Part shown: positions 45,430-54,268 of the stretch, one piece after another | How positions within the stretch are numbered: the first letter of the stretch is position 1 | Layout of the letters: the number at the start of each line of letters is the position of its first letter | NCBI GenBank assembly: GCA_022760475.1 | Contig: JALEFZ010000087.1 | Location: 1-64,000, forward strand | DNA: 64,000 nt | Direction of reading: 5' to 3' | Origin: Bacteroidia bacterium | Lineage (GTDB): Bacteria; Bacteroidota; Bacteroidia; J057 | Translations under genes and position numbers: made by a program | The notes under the pieces: generated by a model | Told to the model about the DNA's origin: nothing | The model's input: the letters and a program-made list of their open reading frames with translations, nothing else | Databases searched by the model: none

Positions 45430-47455
45430 CCAAAACCTGTTCTTTCAATCCCTCCTGCCGCCGGGCGGCTTCCTCCTCTACCAGCTCTAGTTCTGGTCCG
45501 TACAACTGGTACTCATGTACCACCCTCAAGATCTCTGCTACCCCCCAAGCCTGGGCTACGCAGCCTCTTGGCGTAAATGGTGCATTGCCGTCAAATATCT
45601 CCGAGATATGGCCCATGCCAGCATTGGCCATGTGATTGTACATGTTTTCTATGATGCTTACAGCTTCGTCGCGACCCCAGGTGGATCTCACCTTGATCAG
45701 TGCATCCAGGTATGGACCCATCAGCCAACTCCAGGTCGTTCCCTGGTGGTAAGCTCCATCACGGGCGTATTGGTCGCCCAGGTAGATTCCCTTGTATTGA
45801 GGGTCCAGGTTGGAAAGGCTGCGTAAGCCAACTGGTGTAAACAATTCTTTTTCTGCCTTGGCTAGAACCGATTGGGCTTGCTCATGGCGGATTAGGGTGA
45901 AAGGAAGGCTGATGGCAAACAATTGGTTTGGCCTGAAATCCGCATTTTTTTCCTCACCATGAATGAAATCATAGAGGTATTTACCTTCCTCATACCAAAA
46001 TTGCTGCTGGAAGGAATGTTTTACCTTTTGTGCGATTCGGCTGGCTTGATCTGCCATGGATTCGTCTCCCTTTACTTTGAGGAAGTAATCAAAAATCCTC
46101 CAGGCATTGTACCAAAGGGCATTGATTTCAACAGACTTGCCAATTCTAGGGGTTACTACCCAATCCCCTGCTCTGGCATCCATCCAGGTTAGCATTTCGC
46201 CATCTGTTCCCCCAGTCAACAAGCCATCTTTATCCATACGGATGTTGTAGCGAGTTCCGCGCTTGTGCCAGTTGAGGATATCTTCCATCACAGGCAGGAT
46301 TTCCTGAAGGACAAACTGATAGTCCCTGCTTTCAAGGGCATATTTATACACTGCCACAAAGAACCACAAGGTAGCATCAATGGTATTGTACATCGGCTCC
46401 TCCCCATCATCAGGAAACCTGTTAGGCAACATCCCCTGACTTGTACTATAGGTAAAAGCCTTCAATATCTTTTTGGCGTCGTCATACCTTCCCGTTGTAA
46501 GGCATAGGCCTGGTAGAGAAATCATGGTATCCCGACCCCAATCTGTGAACCAATGGTATCCAGCAATGATGGTTTTCAGGTCTTCCCCACGCTTGACAAT
46601 GAATTGATCCGCAGCCAGGGTCAATTTCTGGATCATCGGATGGGCCGTGGGAGCCTGATTCATAATAGTCAATCTTCTCAGCCTTTCTCTTTGTATGAGG
46701 TCTGCCCCCTTGCTTGAAGGGATGTTTTGGGTAGATATAACTACATCCACATGTTGCCCTTCTTGAAGGTCTACAAATATTTTTCCAGGTGAGAATAGAT
46801 CCTCATGGGCTTCCATGCCCCGGTTTAACTCCTCGGTGTATTCAAAATTGTAGTGCCAGAATGGTTCATAATCAAAGTGCATCCCCTCAGCAGAAATATA
46901 TATTGGCGTCAGGTGATGGTAAGGCTGCAAATAAAGGGTTGATTCATGTTGAGAAACAACCTGATTGAGTTCATAATTTTCTTTACCTAGACAATGGTAA
47001 TCTCTAGGCATGGTCAGTGGTGTCAACTCAAGGGTAAATGGGCTTGATGCCTCTAAGACTTCATACCTTACAATAACAGTATTCTCTCCATGGATAGCGA
47101 CAATACTTTTCCTCAAACTCACTCCATTAATCTGATAATAGAAGGTTGGGAAAAGATTTTGCTCGAATTTTTGTAGAAAAATGTATCCGTGTGGATTTAC
47201 CGCCCCTTGATATTTGTTGGTATGCAGGTCGTATTTTTGTCCATTCAACCAAATAGAATCATCCATTTTGGATAGAAGGACAACCCTTCCTACCGGAGGT
47301 TTGAGGGCTGCAACCAAAAGGCCATGATATCTACGGGTATTGGTGCCAAGAACGGTAGAGCTGGAATAGCCGCCCAGGCCATTGGTTTCCAACCATTCAT
47401 GTTGGATGGCGTGGTCAAAGCGGTGAAGTACTGATGGACCTAGTTTGATTTGCAT
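45422..47455 (-). CDS. Glycogen debranching enzyme (amylo-alpha-1,6-glucosidase family)
   Basis: 677 residues. The N-terminal domain has WLETNGLGGYSSSTVLG and NTRRYHGLLVAALKPPVGR, the hallmark of bacterial and archaeal debranching enzymes. The catalytic (alpha/alpha)6 barrel shows WFTDWGRDTMISLPGL, PNRFPD, YNTIDATLWFFVAVYKY, and DQYARDGAYHQGTTWSWLMGPYLDA. It removes alpha-1,6 branches from glycogen or similar glucans in the cytosol. There is no signal peptide. No glycogen synthase gene is near, so it stands alone. Length fits the family. Confidence 0.92.
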   Translation of the reverse strand: MQIKLGPSVLHRFDHAIQHEWLETNGLGGYSSSTVLGTNTRRYHGLLVAALKPPVGRVVLLSKMDDSIWLNGQKYDLHTNKYQGAVNPHGYIFLQKFEQNLFPTFYYQINGVSLRKSIVAIHGENTVIVRYEVLEASSPFTLELTPLTMPRDYHCLGKENYELNQVVSQHESTLYLQPYHHLTPIYISAEGMHFDYEPFWHYNFEYTEELNRGMEAHEDLFSPGKIFVDLQEGQHVDVVISTQNIPSSKGADLIQRERLRRLTIMNQAPTAHPMIQKLTLAADQFIVKRGEDLKTIIAGYHWFTDWGRDTMISLPGLCLTTGRYDDAKKILKAFTYSTSQGMLPNRFPDDGEEPMYNTIDATLWFFVAVYKYALESRDYQFVLQEILPVMEDILNWHKRGTRYNIRMDKDGLLTGGTDGEMLTWMDARAGDWVVTPRIGKSVEINALWYNAWRIFDYFLKVKGDESMADQASRIAQKVKHSFQQQFWYEEGKYLYDFIHGEEKNADFRPNQLFAISLPFTLIRHEQAQSVLAKAEKELFTPVGLRSLSNLDPQYKGIYLGDQYARDGAYHQGTTWSWLMGPYLDALIKVRSTWGRDEAVSIIENMYNHMANAGMGHISEIFDGNAPFTPRGCVAQAWGVAEILRVVHEYQLYGPELELVEEEAARRQEGLKEQVLVR

Positions 47456-48039
47456 GCTAGGAATTTCAACATTATACCCTTTTCAGGATATGAGGTTAAT
47501 CATGGTGATAGGAGATTTTTGAGTAGGTGTGCAAAGGCACTGGCTCTTTGGGATGGTGTTTGCTTATCCCCATGTCTTCTGAAGTAGCTGCAGCGTATGA
47601 AGTCAAATTCTATAATTTGAGTTGTGTTGCTCCAAATGCTATTCCAAAACAAAGTTGGTGGAAATGACCTAACAACACATATAGTTTTCTAATGCAATCT
47701 TACAACAATGAAAATTATATACGATCAAATAGTTAAACATTAAAATGAAAAAACTTATTATGTCAGGATGAATTTACCTGACTCTAAATCACTTGCTTAA
47801 CCCTAGGTTAATATTTGGGATAAACTTAAAAAAAAGATTCCTCAGTCGAAATACAATAATAATTTCGCCTAAAAACAAGAGATATCTTAAAAAAATAGTG
47901 CCATTTATAAAAATGTTGACATTTGTATATGAAGGAATATTAAATTAATTCATTCGAACATTCCTGTCTCATAAATATCAAAAAGATGAAGGAAAAACTT
48001 ACTTGTTATGAATCTTAGTAGTTTGCAATAAGTTTCTTG
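47456..48039. other. AT-rich intergenic region
   Basis: This 584-base spacer lies between the ABC exporter stop and the debranching-enzyme start, both on the minus strand. I found no ORF with credible coding character, no tRNA fold, no strong hairpin with a U run, and no exact TTG/TAnnTTTG promoter pair. Several A-rich tracts (for example 47829-47836) are present. It should contain the promoter of the debranching gene, but I cannot place it. Confidence 0.5.
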
Positions 48040-49836
48040 TTAGGAAGAAATTTTGTCTTCCATTTGCTGTTTTTGAAATATCCTTGCGTAATAATTGTCC
48101 TTTTTTAGCAACTCTTCGTGAGAGCCCTTCTCAGTAATGCTGCCGTTTTCAAGAACGATTATTTGATCTGCATCCTGAATGCAAGACATGCGGTGGGCAA
48201 CCATGATAATAGCAACTTTGGGGTGCTTGCGTCGGTACTCTTGTAAGTATTCCAGAATGGCTTCCTCGGTTTTGGTATCAACAGCAGAAAGGACATCATC
48301 CAGCACAAGTATAAGCGGCTCACGGATAAGTGCCCTTGCAATGGAAATTCGTTGTTTTTGACCACCCGAAAGTGTTACCCCTCTTTCCCCAACTACTGTG
48401 TCATATCCTTCCGGGAATTCTATGATGCTTTCATGTACCGAGGCTTGCTTGGCTGCCAATTCTACTTTTTCGTCGGTAGGATCAGTGATTCCAAATGCAA
48501 TATTCTCCTTGATAGAATCTGAAAACAGAAACACATCCTGTGGCGCATAGCCGATGTTAGAACGAAGTTCATCCTTGCTGAGCATTCTCAAAGGAATGTC
48601 ATCAATAAATATTTCTCCTTGTTCAGGATCTATAAGTCTTGGGATTAGGTTACAAAGGGTACTTTTTCCAGAACCTGTAGGGCCTACCACACCAAGCATT
48701 TGACCTGGTTTGATGTCAAATGAAACATCATCCATGGCTTTGATGCCTGTATCAGGATAGGTATATGAGATTCTTCGGAATGAAATATCTGCCTGTTTGA
48801 TGCTTTCGCTCTTTCGGGGAAAAACCAATTCCGAACGCTCCATGAAAAGTTCATTCAACCTCTTTTGGCTGGCAGCTGCTCGCTGGATCAGCGTTGTAAC
48901 CCATCCCAAAGCAATGATGGGCCAGGTGATCAGATTGATGTAAATGATAAACTCCGCAATATTGCCAACTGTCAGTTCCCCACGGATCACCTTGTCTCCT
49001 CCAATCCATACCACCAATAGAATACTCAGACCCACAAGAAATACAACTAAGGGAAAGAAAGTCGCATCTACCTTGGCCAGGTGAAGAGACCTGTCCATGT
49101 ATTCGTCCGACTCCTTGGCAAATGATTTGTAGGAAAATTTCTCTTTTACATATGCCTTGATGACACGGATACCCGAAAAGACTTCCTGGGCCATGGTCGT
49201 TAGCCAGGAAAGTTGTTCCTGAATTTTTTCACTCCTTTTTTGAATGATGGAAGTGACATAATATATGAGGAAACTCAAGAGGGGAAGGGGTAGACATGCA
49301 TATAAGGTAAGTTCAGGATTTACAGAAATCATCGTGAAAATAACCACGAAGAAGAGCGTGATTGTATTTAAGGAATACATGATACCAGGCCCCAAATACA
49401 TCCTGACCCTGGTCACATCCTCAGAGATTCTTGCCATCAGATCTCCTGTGCGGTTGCGACGATAGTAGGTAAGGGATAGTTGCTGAAATTGATCGTAGAG
49501 ATCTTTTCTGATGTCAAATTCTGCTAGCCTGGAGAGTACAATCAGGGTTTGCCTGGTCAAAAACAGGAAGAATCCTCTAATCAATGCCATAAGGAGGACG
49601 AGTCCACCAAAAAGCAATAAACTTTTGGTCAGGATGCCTTGAAGTTGTTCGGTCAAAGAAGAACCTTCCAACTGTTGGTAGAACTTTAGCAAGTCTCCGA
49701 CCATGTTGATGGCAGTTCGGATGATCTGTGCCGGGTAGACCGCAAAAAGGTTGGAGAGGGTTACGAAGATGATCCCAAGGATGAGTTGGGTTCTATATTT
49801 CCAGATATATGGATTCAGCGCAAATAAATGTCGCAT
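48040..49836 (-). CDS. ABC exporter, MsbA/MDR-like half-transporter
   Basis: 598 residues: an N-terminal six-helix transmembrane domain (about residues 15-310) fused to a nucleotide-binding domain. Walker A is GPTGSGKSTL, the Q-loop APQDVF, the signature LSGGQKQR, Walker B LILVLDD followed by the switch AHR in VAHRMS. The family exports lipids, lipid A precursors, peptides or drugs; the substrate is unknown. It is a lone gene, so it probably acts as a homodimer. Confidence 0.93.
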   Translation of the reverse strand: MRHLFALNPYIWKYRTQLILGIIFVTLSNLFAVYPAQIIRTAINMVGDLLKFYQQLEGSSLTEQLQGILTKSLLLFGGLVLLMALIRGFFLFLTRQTLIVLSRLAEFDIRKDLYDQFQQLSLTYYRRNRTGDLMARISEDVTRVRMYLGPGIMYSLNTITLFFVVIFTMISVNPELTLYACLPLPLLSFLIYYVTSIIQKRSEKIQEQLSWLTTMAQEVFSGIRVIKAYVKEKFSYKSFAKESDEYMDRSLHLAKVDATFFPLVVFLVGLSILLVVWIGGDKVIRGELTVGNIAEFIIYINLITWPIIALGWVTTLIQRAAASQKRLNELFMERSELVFPRKSESIKQADISFRRISYTYPDTGIKAMDDVSFDIKPGQMLGVVGPTGSGKSTLCNLIPRLIDPEQGEIFIDDIPLRMLSKDELRSNIGYAPQDVFLFSDSIKENIAFGITDPTDEKVELAAKQASVHESIIEFPEGYDTVVGERGVTLSGGQKQRISIARALIREPLILVLDDVLSAVDTKTEEAILEYLQEYRRKHPKVAIIMVAHRMSCIQDADQIIVLENGSITEKGSHEELLKKDNYYARIFQKQQMEDKISS

Positions 49837-50105
49837 GTTTCAGCTTTTGCTCAAAGGTATAACAATAGACTGAATATGAGAAATTGACCCTTCACGTTCA
49901 ATTGGGACAGAATGTAAGTTAATCCTTACATGGGGATTAGTGTATGTCAGGAGGGGAGGTTTTTCATTTGATGGCACATTTTATATTTTGAATAAACCTG
50001 ACTCAGTCAGTTATTTTTATCCAATGAAAGCTTTCCCCCGCTGAAGGATGAATCGGGATAGAGGTGGATCGCCTACATTGCATCCAGACCCAAAACCAAC
50101 TACCT

Positions 50106-51020
50106 ATGAGGCATTATTTCAAAATTGCCACCTTGCTTGTATTGTCTGTGTTGTTTGTACTAAATGGTTATGCTCAGGCCAATAGGACTGCAAATACCTA
50201 CTTCAAGGGGACCATTGATCAAATGCGTCAGCAGGCCAAAAGTCTCCAGAAACCTTACATTTTGTTCTTCCACGCCGAATGGTCAGACCCTAGTAAAGAT
50301 GTCGAACTGAATTGCATTAAAAATGTACAGATCAAAGATCTGTTGCAGAGAGAATTTTTGTTATACAAAGTTGAGATGGACAGCAGGTCCACCAATGCAC
50401 CGGTAAATCAACTCGCTCAGTTTTACAAGGTATCCCTTTATCCAACCTTTATATTTTTTGCTCCGGATGGATTCATCCTGAAAAAGATGGCGGGTCAAGT
50501 CAATGTACAGTCATTCGGAGATGAACTCAATAGTGTGCGAGAACTGTCCATGGATAGGCAAGAGTCCAACCTGAATGGGGAGATGGGAGAAGGGGAGTGG
50601 ATTCCAGAGGACTTTTTCGAAGATGACGATACGCCCCCGTCAAAAAGTAAGCCTTCGAAACCGAAGAAAAATGAGCCTGATTGGGCAGGTTTGATTGAAG
50701 ATGAAAAAGCCAAGCCTAAACCGAAGGTTCAACCCAAGAAAAGCCAATCGGATGATTACCTGGAAGGACCAAGTGAAATGTTTGCTATTCAGCTAGGAGC
50801 CTACACCAAAATGGCCAATGCCCAAAACAAGCTGGATGAAGTCATGGCAGACAGCAATTTCCCGGCAGAGATCAGAGAAATATATGTCAAGGGAGTGAAG
50901 TACTACAAGGTCATCATTGGGCCATACGCTAGCAAAGCCAAAGCCGAGCAACAGCGTGTGCAAGTAGCGAGAGAATTAAGGAACAATGGGAGCTTTATCA
51001 TTAAAATACCTCGATACTAA
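50106..51020 (+). CDS. Secreted thioredoxin-fold protein with C-terminal SPOR domain
   Basis: 304 residues from ATG at 50106; the open frame extends to 50064, but the signal peptide begins MRHYFKIATLL and ends NGYAQ, which favours the later start. The first domain (about 25-140) is thioredoxin-like (YILFFHAEWSDPSKDVELNC, LYPTFIFFAPDGFILKKMAG) but lacks a CxxC pair, so it is probably not an oxidoreductase. A Lys/Pro-rich linker follows, then a SPOR domain (FAIQLGAYTKMANAQNKLDEV to YKVIIGPYASKAKAEQQ) which binds denuded peptidoglycan at division sites. It may position a partner at the septum. Confidence 0.85.
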   Translation: MRHYFKIATLLVLSVLFVLNGYAQANRTANTYFKGTIDQMRQQAKSLQKPYILFFHAEWSDPSKDVELNCIKNVQIKDLLQREFLLYKVEMDSRSTNAPVNQLAQFYKVSLYPTFIFFAPDGFILKKMAGQVNVQSFGDELNSVRELSMDRQESNLNGEMGEGEWIPEDFFEDDDTPPSKSKPSKPKKNEPDWAGLIEDEKAKPKPKVQPKKSQSDDYLEGPSEMFAIQLGAYTKMANAQNKLDEVMADSNFPAEIREIYVKGVKYYKVIIGPYASKAKAEQQRVQVARELRNNGSFIIKIPRY

Positions 51021-51031
51021 GACATAAATAC

Positions 51032-51066
51032 AAAAAAAGGCGGCTTCAATTGAAGCCGCCTTTTTT
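51032..51066. terminator. Bidirectional terminator
   Basis: A perfect 22-base palindrome (51039-51060) is flanked by A7 (51032-51038) and T6 (51061-51066). It lies between two converging genes and can stop transcription in both directions. Confidence 0.9.
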
Positions 51067-51081
51067 ATAAATCTTTTACAA

Positions 51082-51426
51082 TCAAGTACTAAACGAAACC
51101 CCACATCCACAGCTATCCTTCGCGTTTGGATTTTTGAAGATAAACCCTCTGTCATTCAGTCCATATTGATAGTCAACCTCCATGCCCATGACATAAAGGG
51201 CATGACGCTTGTCCATCGCTACCTTAAGACCTTCTACCTCAAGGATATCGTCCATATCTCCACGCTCATCAAACTCTAATATGTAAGTCAGCCCGGAGCA
51301 TCCTCCACCCTTCACTCCAACACGTAGGATCTTATTTCCGTCTACTGATTCCTTTACCTGAATGTCCTTCAATTCCTTAATGGCTGAAGGAGTAAATGTA
51401 ACTAGTGGCGTTTGAACCTCTGCCAT
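51082..51426 (-). CDS. IscA/SufA/ErpA-type iron-sulfur carrier
   Basis: 114 residues with the A-type carrier signature: GGGCSGLTYILEF and a C-terminal DSCGCGVSF, giving the three conserved cysteines. VDGNKILRVGVKGGGC precedes the first. It receives Fe-S clusters from a scaffold and hands them to client proteins. Which A-type member (IscA, SufA or ErpA) it is cannot be decided, since no other isc or suf gene is next to it; a cysteine desulfurase gene lies about 7.5 kb away. It ends at the bidirectional terminator. Confidence 0.9.
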   Translation of the reverse strand: MAEVQTPLVTFTPSAIKELKDIQVKESVDGNKILRVGVKGGGCSGLTYILEFDERGDMDDILEVEGLKVAMDKRHALYVMGMEVDYQYGLNDRGFIFKNPNAKDSCGCGVSFST

Positions 51427-51487
51427 AACTTATATCATTGATATTTATCCTAGATTCAACGTAAATTTAGCGAATAAGTTGGAATTC

Positions 51488-53302
51488 ATGGCAGACACAC
51501 CACAAGAAAAACTCTTTGAATCTTTTGATCCTGTAAGTAAGGAATCCTGGAAAGAAAAAATCATCAAAGACCTTAAAGGAAAGGAATTTGAAAGTTTGAT
51601 CTGGAAAAGTGGAGAAGGAATTGAATTAGAACCCTTTTATCGCCAGGAAGACATCAAGAGAAGTGAATTTGGGAGGGATAGCCTTCCTGGAGAGTTTCCC
51701 CATCGGAGGGGCAACCACTTCAATGCCTCAAATGAATCCTGGCAGGTAGTTCAGGAGATTCCAGTTGAGAGTGGAGACATCATTTCTTCCCTGGTTCAAG
51801 ATGCCCTGAATAATGAGGTTTACGCCTTCCAACTTAGCGGGAAAGCTGAGGTTGAAGATGTAGAAAAACTTTTTGAACAGCTGGATTTTGATCAAACGGC
51901 CTTCCATTTCTCCTTTCCCAATGTTCCAGCCTTATTAAGTCTTGACTTGTACACAACTTTGAATGCCAAAGGTATCAAGGCGGATCTTCTCACCGGAACT
52001 TTATTAAATGATCCCATTTCACTGGCAGCTGCCCAAGGGAGACCCATCGATCATGCTGATTTTGCCATGGTCGAAGCAGGGGTTAACAATTTCAAGGCAA
52101 GTCCATGGTTCAGAGGAGTAGGACTGGATTTTTCTTATATCCATGAGCAAGGTGGAACCATCACCCAGCAAATAGCTTTTGCTTTGAGTACGGTAGTCGA
52201 GTACCTCGACCTCCACGGAAAAACCCTTTCTAACATCCACATGGATGAGATTTTTAGAAATCTTTCTTTCACTTTTTCTGTTGGGAACAACTTCTTCCTG
52301 GAGATAGCCAAATTCAGGGCATTCAGGATGCTATTTGCCAAACTGGCATCTGTCTATGGAGTTCATGATGCGAAGTTGGCTTCACCATTCATCATTGGTA
52401 AAACCTCCGGTTTTTATCAAAATGTCTATGACAGTTACAACAATCTATTAAGGAATACCACCTCGGCCATCTCCGGAATTTTTGGTGGGGTCCAGGCCAT
52501 GGTGGTGAGGCCATTCGATTCCCTCACCGAAGAAAGCAACCCGACCTCAGCACGTCTGGCAAGAAACATTCAGCATTTGCTACGGCATGAGTCTCACCTT
52601 GACCAGGTCATTGATCCTGCAGGAGGTTCCTACTATGTAGAAAAGGCTACAGATGCCCTGGGAGAAGCTGCATGGAAACTGTTCCAGGAGATTGAAAATA
52701 GAGGAGGATTTAGCTCTATGGTAAGCGAAGGAGCTATTCAACAACTCATCGGCGAAGCCAGGAAAGCTAAGGAGGCTGCACTTAATTCTCAAAAAGAGGC
52801 AATCATAGGCCTGAATGTGTCTCCAAATACCAGCGAGAGCCTTGAGATGGACTTTGAGCAGGATGGAAGATTGGCCAACAGTTTTGAAAAAATCCGCCTG
52901 CATGCTGATAGCTTAGGTAATCAAAGAGGAAAGCGTCTTTCAGCTTTCTTGTTACTCTTCGGTGATGCCAAAATGCGAAATGCCAGGGCTCAGTTTGCTA
53001 GAAACCTTTTAGGTTCGGGAGGCTTCGAAATCAAGGAGAATACTCGCTTTGATGACATCATACATTCCCTCGAAGAAGCTGCAAATTCTGAGGCAGAGGT
53101 GTTGGTCCTTTGTGCTTCGAATATAGACTATCAGAATGAGAATAAATCAATCTGTGATCAGTTGAAGGCCATGCCTTCTCAACCCATAGTGATTCAGGCG
53201 GGTAAAACCGAAAACTGGGAAGAATGTGGAGTGGAAGAGGTCATCTACGCCAGAATGGATGTCGTGGCTTTTTTAGAGGAGCTTATCGGACAATTGGCTT
53301 AG
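51488..53302 (+). CDS. mutA: Methylmalonyl-CoA mutase small subunit
   Basis: 604 residues from ATG at 51488; a TTG at 51479 is less likely. It has the TIM-barrel of the mutase family (SNASNESWQVVQEIP-like region, LLTGTLLNDPISLAA, VEYLDLHG, IGKTSGFYQNVYDSYNNLLRNTTSAISGIFGGVQ in the 52400s, and DPAGGSYYVE) and a short C-terminal domain without the B12-binding DxHxxG motif, as expected for the non-catalytic beta subunit. It pairs with MutB to convert succinyl-CoA and methylmalonyl-CoA. In Bacteroidota mutB usually follows at once; here rsgA converges with a 4-base overlap, so MutB must be elsewhere. Confidence 0.88.
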   Translation: MADTPQEKLFESFDPVSKESWKEKIIKDLKGKEFESLIWKSGEGIELEPFYRQEDIKRSEFGRDSLPGEFPHRRGNHFNASNESWQVVQEIPVESGDIISSLVQDALNNEVYAFQLSGKAEVEDVEKLFEQLDFDQTAFHFSFPNVPALLSLDLYTTLNAKGIKADLLTGTLLNDPISLAAAQGRPIDHADFAMVEAGVNNFKASPWFRGVGLDFSYIHEQGGTITQQIAFALSTVVEYLDLHGKTLSNIHMDEIFRNLSFTFSVGNNFFLEIAKFRAFRMLFAKLASVYGVHDAKLASPFIIGKTSGFYQNVYDSYNNLLRNTTSAISGIFGGVQAMVVRPFDSLTEESNPTSARLARNIQHLLRHESHLDQVIDPAGGSYYVEKATDALGEAAWKLFQEIENRGGFSSMVSEGAIQQLIGEARKAKEAALNSQKEAIIGLNVSPNTSESLEMDFEQDGRLANSFEKIRLHADSLGNQRGKRLSAFLLLFGDAKMRNARAQFARNLLGSGGFEIKENTRFDDIIHSLEEAANSEAEVLVLCASNIDYQNENKSICDQLKAMPSQPIVIQAGKTENWEECGVEEVIYARMDVVAFLEELIGQLA

Positions 53303-54267
53303 TATCGGAGTTCCTTTACTTCTTCCATCATCCTGAGATAGGTATCATATCGGCTGGGGTGGACTTCACCAGTTTCCAGGCCTGCCCGGACGGCACAACC
53401 GGGTTCGTTGAGGTGTTTGCAATCATTGAAGCGGCAGTCTGCCATCAAGCGGCGCATTTCTGGGAAGTAATGTCTGAGCTCCTCGCTATCAAAACCTGTC
53501 AAACCCAACTCTTTGATTCCAGGCGAATCAATTACATATCCACCTGGGGCTAATGGGTGCATCTCTGCGTAGGTAGTGGTATGTTTTCCTTTCTTATTGT
53601 AATCAGAAACCAAACCAGTCTTGATATTCAAGTCTGGATCTACCAGATTCAGCAAGGTTGATTTGCCAGCTCCCGAATGCCCTCCTATGAATGATACCTT
53701 TCCTTTAAATAGATCCAAGGCTGTTTGTTGATAAGAAGGGTCAGTGGAATTTATCTCAATGACTTTATAACCTAAGGAGGAATAAATCTCCTTGACCAAC
53801 CTAAGCCTGTCCCTTTGTTCCTCGTTTGTAATGAGGTCTACCTTGTTTATAACAATTACCGCAGGAATGTGGTAGGCCTCAGTTACGAGCAAAAACCTGT
53901 TGGCAAAACCTGTAGAGGTCGGAGGAAAATCAATGGTAAATACCAGGATGGCCTGATCTACATTGGCCGCAAGGATGTGGACTTTGTGGTTATGGCCGAT
54001 GGCCTTTCTAAGGATGTAATTCTTACGTTCCTGCAATTCTGTAATGACTCCCAATTCACTCTCTTCTTGAGGAGGCACAAACATGACTTCATCACCTACT
54101 GCTACGGGATTGGTACTCTTTATTCCTTTGATTCTGAACTTCCCCCTGATCACACAGTCAAAGCGCTGACCTTCTTCATCTTCCACCCTTATGCTTGAGC
54201 CAACAGAGCGTATGACCCTGCCTTTTTTAGCATTTGCTGATGTGCGATTTCCCTTCTTTCCCCCCAT
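53299..54267 (-). CDS. rsgA: Ribosome small-subunit-dependent GTPase RsgA
   Basis: 322 residues: an OB fold at the N-terminus (GSSIRVEDEEGQRFDCVIRGKFR), a circularly permuted GTPase with NKVD before the P-loop GHSGAGKSTLLN, GKHTTT, and a DSPG switch, and a zinc region C-x4-C-x-H-x5-C near the end. RsgA checks late 30S assembly and needs GTP. It lies one base after the M61 peptidase gene, so both are likely on one minus-strand transcript. Its stop overlaps that of mutA on the other strand. Confidence 0.95.
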   Translation of the reverse strand: MGGKKGNRTSANAKKGRVIRSVGSSIRVEDEEGQRFDCVIRGKFRIKGIKSTNPVAVGDEVMFVPPQEESELGVITELQERKNYILRKAIGHNHKVHILAANVDQAILVFTIDFPPTSTGFANRFLLVTEAYHIPAVIVINKVDLITNEEQRDRLRLVKEIYSSLGYKVIEINSTDPSYQQTALDLFKGKVSFIGGHSGAGKSTLLNLVDPDLNIKTGLVSDYNKKGKHTTTYAEMHPLAPGGYVIDSPGIKELGLTGFDSEELRHYFPEMRRLMADCRFNDCKHLNEPGCAVRAGLETGEVHPSRYDTYLRMMEEVKELRY

Positions 54268-54268
54268 G

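Noticed and set aside
49998-50010. 13-base palindrome upstream of the thioredoxin/SPOR gene
   Set aside because: It is short, single, and could be chance. No repeat of it was seen elsewhere, so an operator call is not supported.
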